A DNA stretch of 64,000 nt. Origin: CAZAPG01 sp964486935 (lineage in GTDB: Bacteria; Chloroflexota; Anaerolineae; 4572-78; J111). Of this stretch, positions 9,287-17,491 are shown piece by piece; the stretch's first letter is position 1; every line of letters starts with the position of its first letter. The translations under genes and the position numbers were made by a program. The stretch covers positions 124,001-188,000 of the forward strand of contig CAZAPG010000006.1 in the NCBI GenBank assembly GCA_964486935.1, written 5' to 3'. The notes below the pieces were generated by a model that saw only the letters and a list, made by a program, of their open reading frames with translations, had not been told where the DNA came from and ran no database searches.

Positions 9287-10828
9287 CTAACTATACAACT
9301 CCACACCCTGCAATTCCTGCGCCCGCCGCTGAACGTAATGTTCGATGGCTTCTTTCAGGCCGGGGTCAATGGGAGGCGCTTCGTATTGGGCCAGCAGTTG
9401 CTTCCAGAGCAGGTTGGCCCGTTTAGCGGCGTCGAAAGCGCCGGCCTCTTTCCAGGTGTCGTAATTCAGGCGGTCGGCCAGAAAGGGCTGGTAAAATTCG
9501 GTGCTGAAGCGGGCCTGGGTATGGGGCGTGCCAAAGTGATGCCCCCCCGGCCCCACGGCGGCAATCATATCCAGGGCCAGGGTGTCGTCGTTGATTTCCA
9601 GCCCGCGCAAAAAATGCTGGAACATGGCCAGGTTTTCGGCATCGAGCATGAACTTTTCAAACGATACGGTCAGCCCCCCCTCAAGCCAGCCGATGGCGTG
9701 CATCACAAAGTTGGTGTGGGCCAGCACCGCCGGCCAGATGGTCCACATAGTTTCATAGGCGGCCTGGGCGTCGGGGGTTTTGGCCGTGTTCAGGCTGCCG
9801 CTGCCGCGATAGGGCAATTGGTAGCGACGGGCTAGTTGCGCCCCAATGGCCATAGCCCAGGCCCCTTCGGGCGTGCCAAAGGCGGGGCTGCCGCTTTTCA
9901 TATCAACATTGGTGGTGAAGCCGCCATAAATTACCGGCGCGCCGGGCCGGGCCAACTGCGCCAGGGCAATGCCGGCCAGGGCTTCGGCGTTTTGTTGGGC
10001 CAGCGCCGAGGCCAGGGTGATGGGACTCATCGCCCCGGCCAGAATAAAGGGGGTGATGATGGTAATTTGCCCGGCCCGGGCCAGGGTAATCAGGCCGCCC
10101 AGCATACGGTCATCGTAGCGCAGCGGGCTGTTGACGTTAATGATGCCGGCCAGCACCGGCTCGGCGGGCAGGGGGTCGCCAAAAATTAATTTGGCTACGT
10201 TGAGCGCGTCTGTGGGAATGGTGCGGCCGTGGGCGGCTTCCATCAACGCCTTATCGGTCAGGGTGCTGCTCAGGCGCAGGCGGTGCAGGTGGCGGGTTGA
10301 CACGCTGATATCGTGCGGCACAATCAGTTGCTCTCCGGCCACATGCAGCACATTGCACATTTGCACCAATTTGGAGAATTTCTCGTAATCTTCCAGCCGA
10401 CCGGGGCGGCGGCCCATCTCTTGATTAGCCACAAAAACGGTACCGCCCTGCGGCGCAAAGTTGATAATATTTTGGCCAATGTTCAGATTTTTGGCCGGGT
10501 TTCTGGCCAGCCAGGTGAACGAGGCCGGCGCTTTGGCCACCAGTTCCAGCACCAGCCCGCGCTCCGGCCAGACATGCTGGGCGGCGCGGTCAACTTTGGC
10601 CCCGGCCTGCTGCCACAGGTCAAGCGCCTCATCATCCAAAAAATCCAGCCCTACATCTTCTAAAATGCGCATCGAGGCATTGTGCAACTGCTCCAACTGC
10701 TCTGGCGATATCAATTGCAGCGGCAATAGCGGGTTTTTTATTTGTTGAAAAGGGATGGATAAAAATGGCGACTGGGCGCGCTGCTGGCGCTGCCGGGCGC
10801 GTCGTTCGGCGCGATTGCCTCTTGGCAT
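9287..10828 (-). CDS. Trimethylamine methyltransferase (MttB) family protein, non-pyrrolysine
   Basis: 513 residues forming a TIM-barrel typical of the MttB superfamily, with the characteristic NSPLRYDDRM, SPITLASALAQQNAEALAG, and VIYGGFTTNVDMKSG segments and a C-terminal GGHHFGTPHT motif. There is no internal amber codon, so this is the Pyl-lacking branch, known members of which (such as MtgB) demethylate quaternary amines like glycine betaine using a corrinoid protein. No corrinoid partner is in the window. The N-terminal 20 residues are Arg-rich. GGAGAGA precedes the ATG. Substrate is inferred only. Confidence 0.85.
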   Translation of the reverse strand: MPRGNRAERRARQRQQRAQSPFLSIPFQQIKNPLLPLQLISPEQLEQLHNASMRILEDVGLDFLDDEALDLWQQAGAKVDRAAQHVWPERGLVLELVAKAPASFTWLARNPAKNLNIGQNIINFAPQGGTVFVANQEMGRRPGRLEDYEKFSKLVQMCNVLHVAGEQLIVPHDISVSTRHLHRLRLSSTLTDKALMEAAHGRTIPTDALNVAKLIFGDPLPAEPVLAGIINVNSPLRYDDRMLGGLITLARAGQITIITPFILAGAMSPITLASALAQQNAEALAGIALAQLARPGAPVIYGGFTTNVDMKSGSPAFGTPEGAWAMAIGAQLARRYQLPYRGSGSLNTAKTPDAQAAYETMWTIWPAVLAHTNFVMHAIGWLEGGLTVSFEKFMLDAENLAMFQHFLRGLEINDDTLALDMIAAVGPGGHHFGTPHTQARFSTEFYQPFLADRLNYDTWKEAGAFDAAKRANLLWKQLLAQYEAPPIDPGLKEAIEHYVQRRAQELQGVELYS

Positions 10829-10858
10829 GGTTTCTCTCCACGTTGAGATTTTTTGGGT

Positions 10859-11392
10859 TCAATCGGTGTCTATGGGTAGATTATTTTTAACCCGCTGCAA
10901 CTCATTATCCAGCCGCAGCCGGGGGCGCTGCACCACCACCGATGGCGCTATCAAATTGAAATCGTCAATTTTGCGATTGAGTTTAACCAGTTCCGCTTCA
11001 AATTGGGCTATAGCCGCCTGCCATTTTGACTCGTTGCGGCTGCGTTGCTGCCAGGCCCGGCGCAGGCGCTGGCGCAGCCGGGCCATATCTCGCCGGATAT
11101 CTTTATTACGCTCAATCCATTCCGGGGCAAAACCGTTGTTTTTCAACAGGCCATAGGCCAATTCCTGACCCGGCTCCAAATAGGGGTTGTCCTCAAATTT
11201 TAGGGGCTTGCCTTTGCCCGGCAGGTTATCAAACGCGCCATTGGCCATGGCCTCCTGAATAATCTGCTCGACCAGTATTTGCCGCGCCCACTCCCTGTCT
11301 CTGGCCTGTTTGGCCGCCTGCTTGCTATCGGCGGGTTGCGCGCCATGCGATGGCTCTGCGGGTGGATATGGTTTTGGTTTCAATGATGACAT
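10859..11392 (-). CDS. DUF1992 / DnaJC28-like conserved protein
   Basis: 177 residues. The central WARQILVEQIIQEAM and GAFDNLPGKGKPLK motifs followed by LAYGLLKNNGFAPEW are diagnostic of the DUF1992 domain shared with the eukaryotic DnaJ homologue subfamily C member 28. The C-terminal half is a charged helix. Function is not established for the family. The first 35 residues are a low-complexity linker. It is divergent from the PAP2 phosphatase gene and lies upstream of mttB on the same strand with a 30-bp gap, so it may lead that transcript. Confidence 0.82.
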   Translation of the reverse strand: MSSLKPKPYPPAEPSHGAQPADSKQAAKQARDREWARQILVEQIIQEAMANGAFDNLPGKGKPLKFEDNPYLEPGQELAYGLLKNNGFAPEWIERNKDIRRDMARLRQRLRRAWQQRSRNESKWQAAIAQFEAELVKLNRKIDDFNLIAPSVVVQRPRLRLDNELQRVKNNLPIDTD

Positions 11393-11509
11393 TCACCTTC
11401 ACCTGTGCCCAAGTTTCAACATTATAGCACAACTCAAGCCCAGGTTGGCAAACTTTTTGTAACTTTATATCATGGAGGTAACATCGACGCGTCTTAATGA
11501 ATGAAAACC

Positions 11510-11532
11510 ACGTTCCACGTAACGTGGAACGT
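11510..11532. repeat. Perfect 11-bp inverted repeat with one-base centre
   Basis: ACGTTCCACGT (11510-11520) and its exact complement ACGTGGAACGT (11522-11532) flank a single A. It sits in the divergent region between the DUF1992 and PAP2 genes, about 60 bp before the PAP2 start. It could be an operator, but its ACGT-rich make-up matches the repeat at 7758-7803, so a dispersed repeat is equally likely. Confidence 0.55.
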
Positions 11533-11590
11533 AACTACCACGTACCGTCAGGGTAATCAAGTAGCTATTTTGTTGAGGAGGCCATCGCTC

Positions 11591-12613
11591 ATGCCCAAAG
11601 AAGTATTGCAAGAGGGTATCGCCCTGATTTTGTGGCTGCAAAGCTGGGGAAATTGGCTGGCGGGGCCAATGAATCTGTTCACCTTCATCGGCAATGCGGA
11701 GTTTTTTCTGCTGATTATGCCGGCGCTTTACTGGTGCTGGGACAGCCGGCTGGGCTTACGAGTCGCCCTGATTTTTTTGCTGAGTACGGCTATCAACTTG
11801 CTGCTAAAAATAATCATTCACAACCCGCGCCCCTACTGGCTTGACCCGCAAGTGCGGCTGCTAACCAGAGCCGAGTCTTCTTTTGGCATTCCTTCGGGCC
11901 ACGCCCAAAATGCGGTGGCGGTGTGGGGGTTGCTGGCAGCCTACTTTCAAAATGGATGGGGCTGGACCGCAGCCACCCTGTTGATATTTTTGATTGGCCT
12001 GTCGCGGGCGTATCTGGGCGTCCACTTCCCCAGCGATGTTGTGGTCGGTTGGGCCATCGGCCTTATTATTTTGATGGCGTTCCTAAAATTAGAGCGACCC
12101 GCGCTCAGCCAATTCAACCGGCTAACCCGGCCCGGCCAAACCGGGCTGTTGTTTGCCCTGTCGCTGCTTATTATTTTGGTGGGTGTGAGTTTTGTCAACC
12201 AGGTTAACGCTGCCTGGCCGCTGCCGCCAACCTGGGCCAAAAACGCGCTGCTTCAAGCGCCCAACAATCCCATTGGCCCCCTCTCGCTGGCCGATATCAT
12301 CATCACCGGGGCTACGTTTTTTGGCCTGACCGGCGGGGCCATCTGGTTTAACGCTCGCTATCATTTTGAGGCCGGCGGCCCGTGGGTCAAACGGTTGGGC
12401 CGGTATTTGGTGGGAGTCTTTGGCGTGTTTATTTTGTGGCAGGGATTGGGAGCGCTGTTCGACCTGCTGGCCGCCGACGAGTCAATAACCGGCTACCTGC
12501 TGCGCTACATTCGATACGGACTCATCGGGGCGTGGGTCTCGGCGCTGGGGCCGCTGGTTTTTCTGCGGCTGGGGCTGGCCGAGGGGAAGGGGGTAGTAAA
12601 TAGTAATTGGTAA
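11591..12613 (+). CDS. PAP2-family membrane phosphatase
   Basis: 340 residues with multiple transmembrane helices. The three phosphatase motifs are clear: KIIIHNPRPYW (KX6RP), PSGHAQ, and SRAYLGVHFPSD (SRX5HX3D). Likely dephosphorylates a lipid phosphate such as undecaprenyl pyrophosphate or phosphatidic acid at the membrane. An additional C-terminal group of helices extends beyond the PAP2 core. The ATG at 11591 is chosen because GAGGAGG lies at 11575-11581; the frame is open further upstream to 11501 but crosses a palindromic repeat and lacks a ribosome site. Confidence 0.9.
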   Translation: MPKEVLQEGIALILWLQSWGNWLAGPMNLFTFIGNAEFFLLIMPALYWCWDSRLGLRVALIFLLSTAINLLLKIIIHNPRPYWLDPQVRLLTRAESSFGIPSGHAQNAVAVWGLLAAYFQNGWGWTAATLLIFLIGLSRAYLGVHFPSDVVVGWAIGLIILMAFLKLERPALSQFNRLTRPGQTGLLFALSLLIILVGVSFVNQVNAAWPLPPTWAKNALLQAPNNPIGPLSLADIIITGATFFGLTGGAIWFNARYHFEAGGPWVKRLGRYLVGVFGVFILWQGLGALFDLLAADESITGYLLRYIRYGLIGAWVSALGPLVFLRLGLAEGKGVVNSNW

Positions 12614-12656
12614 TTGGTTATTACCGCTAATTGCCCATTACTGTTTACTGATAACT

Positions 12657-13724
12657 ATGATAAAAACCGCTATATTGATTCTAATAACCATCACCGTTCT
12701 GGCCGGTTTGTTGGCTCTGATCGTCCGGCTCATCACCTTTCACCCGGCTGCCGAGCAGGCAGAGCCAATCACCTGCGCCAATGACGCGCCTAATCTGCAA
12801 CCCGGCCAAACGTTGAAAGTGCTCACTTACAACGTGCAATATCTGGCCGGTAAAAATCACTTTTTCTGGTACGAGGGTGGAGATGACAGGCGGGCCACAC
12901 CTGAAGAAATAGCTGAAACCGCCCAAAAAATCGCCCAACTCATCCGGCGGGAAAACCCCGATATCATTTTGCTGCAAGAGCTTGACGACGGGGCCAAACG
13001 CACCGATTACCAGGACCAACTGACCCTGCTGTTACATCATCTGCCGCCCGATTACCGCTGCTACACGTCGGCCTTTTACTGGCAGGCGGTCTTTGTGCCC
13101 CACCCGTCTCTGATGGGGGCCATCGGCCACAAGCTGGCCGTAGTCTCCAAATACAAAATCAATGCGGCCACCCGCTACCAACTACCGCTGGCCCCCACCA
13201 ACCCGCTGACGCGCCAGTTCAGCCCTAAGCGGGCAATTTTGGAAACCCGGCTGCCGGTGGCGGGCGCGCCGGATTTGGCCGTGCTGACCACCCATCTGGA
13301 GGTGGCCGACCGGGGCGCAGCAGTGATGCAGCAGCAGGTGGCTATGGTTGACGCCCGGCTGCGCCAACTCAACCGGGCCGGCCACCCATGGCTCATCGGC
13401 GGCGATTTCAACCTGCTGCCGCCGGGCCAACGCGCCCACCTGCGGGCCGACCAGCAGCCCTTCTTTCGGCCCCAAACCGAGTTGCAGCCCCTGTTTGAAA
13501 CGTACCAGGTTATCCCCGGCCCGGCCCAAACCGGCGGGGATGACGCCCCGCAGTGGTTCACCTTTTTCTCCAACAACCCCAGCCTCACCGGGCCAGACCG
13601 CACGCTGGATTACATCTTTTTTGCCGACACGCTGGAATTGCTCAACGGCTACGCGCGCCAGGATGCGCTGGCCCTGGCCGCCTCGGACCATTTGCCGCTG
13701 GTGGCGGAGTTCCGGCTACCCTGA
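12657..13724 (+). CDS. Endonuclease/exonuclease/phosphatase-family membrane-anchored protein
   Basis: 355 residues with one N-terminal hydrophobic segment (about 4-24) and an EEP-fold domain. Visible motifs are LTYNVQYLAG, IILLQELDDG (catalytic Glu), TTHLEV, IGGDFNLLP, RTLDYIFF and ASDHLPLVAEF (catalytic Asp-His). Members hydrolyse phosphodiesters in nucleic acids or phospholipid head groups (sphingomyelinase-like); the anchor places it outside the membrane. The short gap from the PAP2 gene holds TAATTGG-type repeats (about 12597-12655) also seen near 9214-9245. Confidence 0.85.
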   Translation: MIKTAILILITITVLAGLLALIVRLITFHPAAEQAEPITCANDAPNLQPGQTLKVLTYNVQYLAGKNHFFWYEGGDDRRATPEEIAETAQKIAQLIRRENPDIILLQELDDGAKRTDYQDQLTLLLHHLPPDYRCYTSAFYWQAVFVPHPSLMGAIGHKLAVVSKYKINAATRYQLPLAPTNPLTRQFSPKRAILETRLPVAGAPDLAVLTTHLEVADRGAAVMQQQVAMVDARLRQLNRAGHPWLIGGDFNLLPPGQRAHLRADQQPFFRPQTELQPLFETYQVIPGPAQTGGDDAPQWFTFFSNNPSLTGPDRTLDYIFFADTLELLNGYARQDALALAASDHLPLVAEFRLP

Positions 13725-13762
13725 ACCGGCCGCAGACCGCGGCCCGCGGTTGGCGGTTGCAA

Positions 13763-14737
13763 TTACAGCAGCCGCAGCAGCGGGCTGATGGTTTTGCCGG
13801 AGTGGATGCGCCAAATCACCTCGGCCAGCAGCGGGGCAATGCTCTGAATTTTGAGCTTGGGGTGTTGCCGTTCCGGTGGGGTGTAGATGGTGTCGGTGGT
13901 GATCAGTTCCGCAATTTCCGGGCGGTTCAGCCGCGCCAGGGCGGTGGGCAACAGCACCGGATGGGTGATAGACAGGTAGACCGGCGGTTCGGCGCCGGCC
14001 TCGACCAGCGCCGGAATCTGGTCGAGCACGCTGCCGCCGGCAATCATATCGTCAATTAAAATGGCGGTTTTGCCCTGAATGTCGCCCACCACGGTAGTGG
14101 TTTTGGTTTCAGAAAAACCCAACCGGCGTTTGTGCATGACCACCAGCGGCAGTTCCAACTGCTCGGCATATTTGCCGGCCAGCCGCGCCCGGCCCACATC
14201 GGGCGAAACAATGACGGCCCGGTCGGGGGCAAAGCGCGGGTCATCCCGAAAATAGTCGGCCAGCGCCGAGAGCGCGGTCAGCGGGTCAACCGGAATTTCA
14301 AAAAACCCCTGAATTTGCAGCGAGTGAATATCCACATAAATCACCCGGCTGGCGCCGGCCACTTCCAGATGGCGGGCGACAACTTTGGCGCTAATCGACT
14401 CGCGGCCCTGGGCCATGCGGTCTTGCCGAGCGTAGGGAAAGTAGGGAATCACCACATTAATTACCTGCGCCGAGGCCCGCCGAAAGGCGTCAATCATCAG
14501 CAGCAGTTCCATAAAATTATCATTAACCGGCGCGGCGCAGGGTTGAATAATAAAGACATCCTGATGGCGCACCAGCTCTTTTATTTGCACGTGAATTTCA
14601 CTATCGGGCAAATGGGTAATGGTCAGGGGTGATAACTCGATGCCCAACTGCCGGGCCACAGCCTGGGCCAGGGGCCGGTTGGCGCTGCCGGAAAAGAGGC
14701 GCAAATCTTGGGGGGCGGGTAAGGGTTCATTCATCAT
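13763..14737 (-). CDS. prs: Ribose-phosphate pyrophosphokinase
   Basis: 324 residues. Contains LRLFSGSANRPLAQ, the ATP-flap region PYFPYARQDRM, the metal-binding DIHSLQIQGFF, and the PRPP loop ILIDDMIAGGSV. It makes PRPP from ribose 5-phosphate and ATP. The PRPP loop reads DDMIAGG rather than the more usual DDMIDTGG, suggesting a divergent (class II-like or specialised) member. GAGGAGGAG lies just before the ATGATG start. Convergent with the EEP gene. Confidence 0.9.
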   Translation of the reverse strand: MMNEPLPAPQDLRLFSGSANRPLAQAVARQLGIELSPLTITHLPDSEIHVQIKELVRHQDVFIIQPCAAPVNDNFMELLLMIDAFRRASAQVINVVIPYFPYARQDRMAQGRESISAKVVARHLEVAGASRVIYVDIHSLQIQGFFEIPVDPLTALSALADYFRDDPRFAPDRAVIVSPDVGRARLAGKYAEQLELPLVVMHKRRLGFSETKTTTVVGDIQGKTAILIDDMIAGGSVLDQIPALVEAGAEPPVYLSITHPVLLPTALARLNRPEIAELITTDTIYTPPERQHPKLKIQSIAPLLAEVIWRIHSGKTISPLLRLL

Positions 14738-14869
14738 TTCTCCTCCTCAAGCCAGGTCTATCCAAACTCTAACATAATTTATACCTTTTTCCTACAGATT
14801 TCCATGTTTTACGTGCTATATTATCCGGTGGATATTGCTTGTTTGATGAAGCTTTATGGAAAGGAACCC

Positions 14870-15571
14870 ATGTACAGCAAAGCCGACACCCATATACACA
14901 CCACCGCCAGCGATGGCCTGTCATCCCCGGAAGAAACGGTTGAATATGTGGTAACTCAAACCAGCCTGCGCCTGATTGCCATTACCGACCACAACACCAC
15001 CGATGGGGCTTTTTTGGCCCGCGAGCATGCCTTGCGCCGGGGTTTGCCCGTAGAGGTGATTATTGGGCAAGAAGTAACCACCGGCGAGGGCGATGTGGTG
15101 GGCCTGTTTTTAACCCACACCCTGCCCAAATTTCTAACCGCGGCCCAGGCCATTGATGCCATTCACGCTCAAGGTGGGCTGGCGGTGGCGGTGCATCCTT
15201 TTAGCCGCTGGAATACCCTGAACAATATGAAAGGCGTTGGCGCAAAAATTTTCAGCCTGCCCTTCGACGCGGTTGAGGCGCGCAACGGCTTCCCCACCAA
15301 TATTATCAGCAACCCCGTGAGCATGTGGCTCAACCGCACGGCGGGCCAGTATTTGCCAGAGCTGGGCGGCAGCGACTCCCACGCGCCCTTCACTATTGGG
15401 CAGGCTGCCACTTTGTTCCCCGGCCGCATGGCTGCCGATTTTAGGCGGGCGGTTGAAAGCGGCGCGGTGCAGGCCATTGGGCCGCTATGGACGCCGTTGG
15501 CCCTGGCCCGGCTGTCGAGATTTTTGTTAAAACACGGCCTGCCCCAGCGCCAGCCGGCCTACTCCGATTGA
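14870..15571 (+). CDS. PHP-domain metal-dependent phosphoesterase
   Basis: 233 residues. The N-terminal KADTHIHTTASDGLSSPEETVEY, ITDHNTTDGA and later VAVHPFSR and GGSDSHA are the PHP metal-binding motifs, as in YciV/RnaAM-type 3'-5' nucleotidases and phosphatases. The start at 14870 has AAAGGA 4 nt upstream; earlier in-frame ATGs at 14804 and 14846 lack one. It ends 7 bp from the oppositely oriented SH3-domain gene. Substrate unknown. Confidence 0.83.
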   Translation: MYSKADTHIHTTASDGLSSPEETVEYVVTQTSLRLIAITDHNTTDGAFLAREHALRRGLPVEVIIGQEVTTGEGDVVGLFLTHTLPKFLTAAQAIDAIHAQGGLAVAVHPFSRWNTLNNMKGVGAKIFSLPFDAVEARNGFPTNIISNPVSMWLNRTAGQYLPELGGSDSHAPFTIGQAATLFPGRMAADFRRAVESGAVQAIGPLWTPLALARLSRFLLKHGLPQRQPAYSD

Positions 15572-15578
15572 GCCAGGC

Positions 15579-16517
15579 TCACCAGTTTTTGCGCCAGTTA
15601 GCCACAATAATAGACTCATCAATTGTTGTTTCTACCTCTATCGCCTGCGAAAGAGGCGCACCGGCTGTGACGCCATCGCTGGATGTGACCACTGTTAAGA
15701 ACCATTTGCAAGCAATAGGATACCTGGCCAGGGTAATGTCGTAAAAGCCGGGCGGGTCGTAGGCGCTATCGTGCCGCTGCGGGTTAGGAACCGGCCCGGA
15801 TGGATTGGATAGCACCCGGTAGCTGCCGCACTGGGCTTCAACATAAACGCCGTTGACCGGGTTGCCCTCAACATCGGTGATGGTGCCCAAAAAGCGGGTC
15901 AGGCCGTAGTTGGTATCGCTCCACCAGCCGGTCGGCTCAAACTGATACAGGGGCCGGGTGGGCGTGGGGGGGATGGGCGTCGCCGTCGGCTCCGGCGGGG
16001 CCGGCGTTTGAACCACCGGCACTCCCTCAACCGCCCTGGCCTGCGCCACCGAACCGGCCACCCAGCCCGTCGAACCATCGCCCAGTTGTACCTGCCACCA
16101 ACTGGCCGGCTCATTTCGACCCGTGACCGGCAGCGGGCTGTCCGGCAGCATGGTTCCAATCACCGGGTAGTCGGTACCCGGCCCGCTCCGCACGTTTACC
16201 GTAATGCTTGAGACCACCTGCGGCCGCACCGGCGTGGGCGTAGCCGTTGGCGGCGCAGGGGTGGGTGTTGGTGGCGGTTGCGTTGGCGTTGAGCTGGGCG
16301 TTGCTGTAGGATCAGGGGTTGGGAGCAACGGCGTTACCCCGGCTACCACCAGCGTGGTGGGTGTTGGTGTTGGCGTAAAAGTAGGCTCCGGCGTTGGGGT
16401 ATTGACCACCCGGCGGTTGGCCGTTTCTTGAAACAGCCAGGTAAAAAACAGGGCAAAGATAAAATAGGCCAGCACAATTAAACCGGCAACAATACTCCAC
16501 AGCAAAATCTTCTTCAT
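15579..16517 (-). CDS. Membrane-anchored SH3-domain surface protein
   Basis: 312 residues: an N-terminal transmembrane anchor (about 5-30), a long Pro/Thr-rich linker (about 40-100, TPTPT-like repeats), a bacterial SH3 domain starting at VNVRSGPGTDYPVIG, a second Pro/Thr linker, and a C-terminal beta-rich region with ITDVEGNPVNGVYVEAQCGS that resembles carboxypeptidase-regulatory-like or Ig-like domains. Probably an extracytoplasmic cell-wall-associated protein. This architecture is common in Anaerolineae. No catalytic motif is visible. Confidence 0.8.
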   Translation of the reverse strand: MKKILLWSIVAGLIVLAYFIFALFFTWLFQETANRRVVNTPTPEPTFTPTPTPTTLVVAGVTPLLPTPDPTATPSSTPTQPPPTPTPAPPTATPTPVRPQVVSSITVNVRSGPGTDYPVIGTMLPDSPLPVTGRNEPASWWQVQLGDGSTGWVAGSVAQARAVEGVPVVQTPAPPEPTATPIPPTPTRPLYQFEPTGWWSDTNYGLTRFLGTITDVEGNPVNGVYVEAQCGSYRVLSNPSGPVPNPQRHDSAYDPPGFYDITLARYPIACKWFLTVVTSSDGVTAGAPLSQAIEVETTIDESIIVANWRKNW

Positions 16518-16537
16518 CTTTCTTCAACTCCAGGCTT

Positions 16538-17335
16538 TCATTGAAGAAATTCAGCCAGCCGCTTTATGAATTGGGCGGGGCGTTCTAAATGAATATTGTG
16601 CCCGGCATCAGGCACAATTTCAACCGTTGCGCCCGGAATTTTGGCGGCCATTTGTTGCACAATGGCGCAATATTTGGCATCGAGCGCGCCGGCCAGCAGC
16701 AAGGTGGGCATTGTCAGGCGGTCCAGATGGCCCCACAGGGAGGGCTGCCGGCCCGGACTCAACTCGCGGATGACTCTGGCCATCCAGCGGGGCTGATTTT
16801 GCCGGCGGCCGGCTTTGGCCGACTCTAGCAAGCGGGGCCGATTTTGCAGCGACTGAAACAACCCCTGTTGATACCACCGTTCAACAAAAACCTCCATGCC
16901 CTGCGAGTCCAGCATCTCGGCCCAGCGGTCATCGGCAGCGGCCCGCGCCTGCCGGGCCTCCGGCTGCTCCAGGCCGGGGTTGGCGCTTTCTAAAATCAGC
17001 CGGCCAATGTTGTGCGGAAATTTTAGCGCGGTATAAAGCGCCACCCGCCCCCCCATTGAATAACCGACCACAGTTACATTTGCCAACTGAAGCCGCTCCA
17101 CCAAAGTAATCAATTCCGAACTCAGCATGTCAAAATTAAGCGGTTCAGACCGGGACAAATTTACATTTTTTCCATGGCCGGGCAGGTCGGGCAGCAGGCA
17201 AAAATAGCGGCTGGACAACTGACCGGCAACCGGCAGCCAGTCGCCCCCCAGCCCCATGAAGCCGTGCAAAAAAATTACCGGGGGTTGATGCGGTTCTCCA
17301 ACGGCCTGATACGGCCACAACAGCGATTGATTCAT
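16538..17335 (-). CDS. Alpha/beta hydrolase, MenH-like
   Basis: 265 residues. HGFMGLGGDW (oxyanion loop), the nucleophile elbow VGYSMGGRVALY, and the catalytic His in PDAGHNIHLERP match the MenH (SHCHC synthase) subfamily, which acts in menaquinone synthesis. However, no other men gene is adjacent, so a general esterase role is possible. It is followed by the SH3 protein gene with a 20-bp gap. Confidence 0.72.
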   Translation of the reverse strand: MNQSLLWPYQAVGEPHQPPVIFLHGFMGLGGDWLPVAGQLSSRYFCLLPDLPGHGKNVNLSRSEPLNFDMLSSELITLVERLQLANVTVVGYSMGGRVALYTALKFPHNIGRLILESANPGLEQPEARQARAAADDRWAEMLDSQGMEVFVERWYQQGLFQSLQNRPRLLESAKAGRRQNQPRWMARVIRELSPGRQPSLWGHLDRLTMPTLLLAGALDAKYCAIVQQMAAKIPGATVEIVPDAGHNIHLERPAQFIKRLAEFLQ

Positions 17336-17491
17336 CTTGCCAGCTATTTTAAAGCTTGTGGACTATTTTCCTAATTTTAGGGGTTGTGTTTAAGGAGCGG
17401 ATAGGGCTATCATGGTACGGTACAACTCTGTTACCGCTTGACACCTCAGCCCCGGTCTTTTCATAGCGCGGTATCTAACAAGGCCCCGATT

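Noticed and set aside
9287..10828. Pyrrolysine in the MttB-family gene
   Set aside because: The frame contains no TAG; the protein is full-length without readthrough, so it belongs to the non-Pyl branch.
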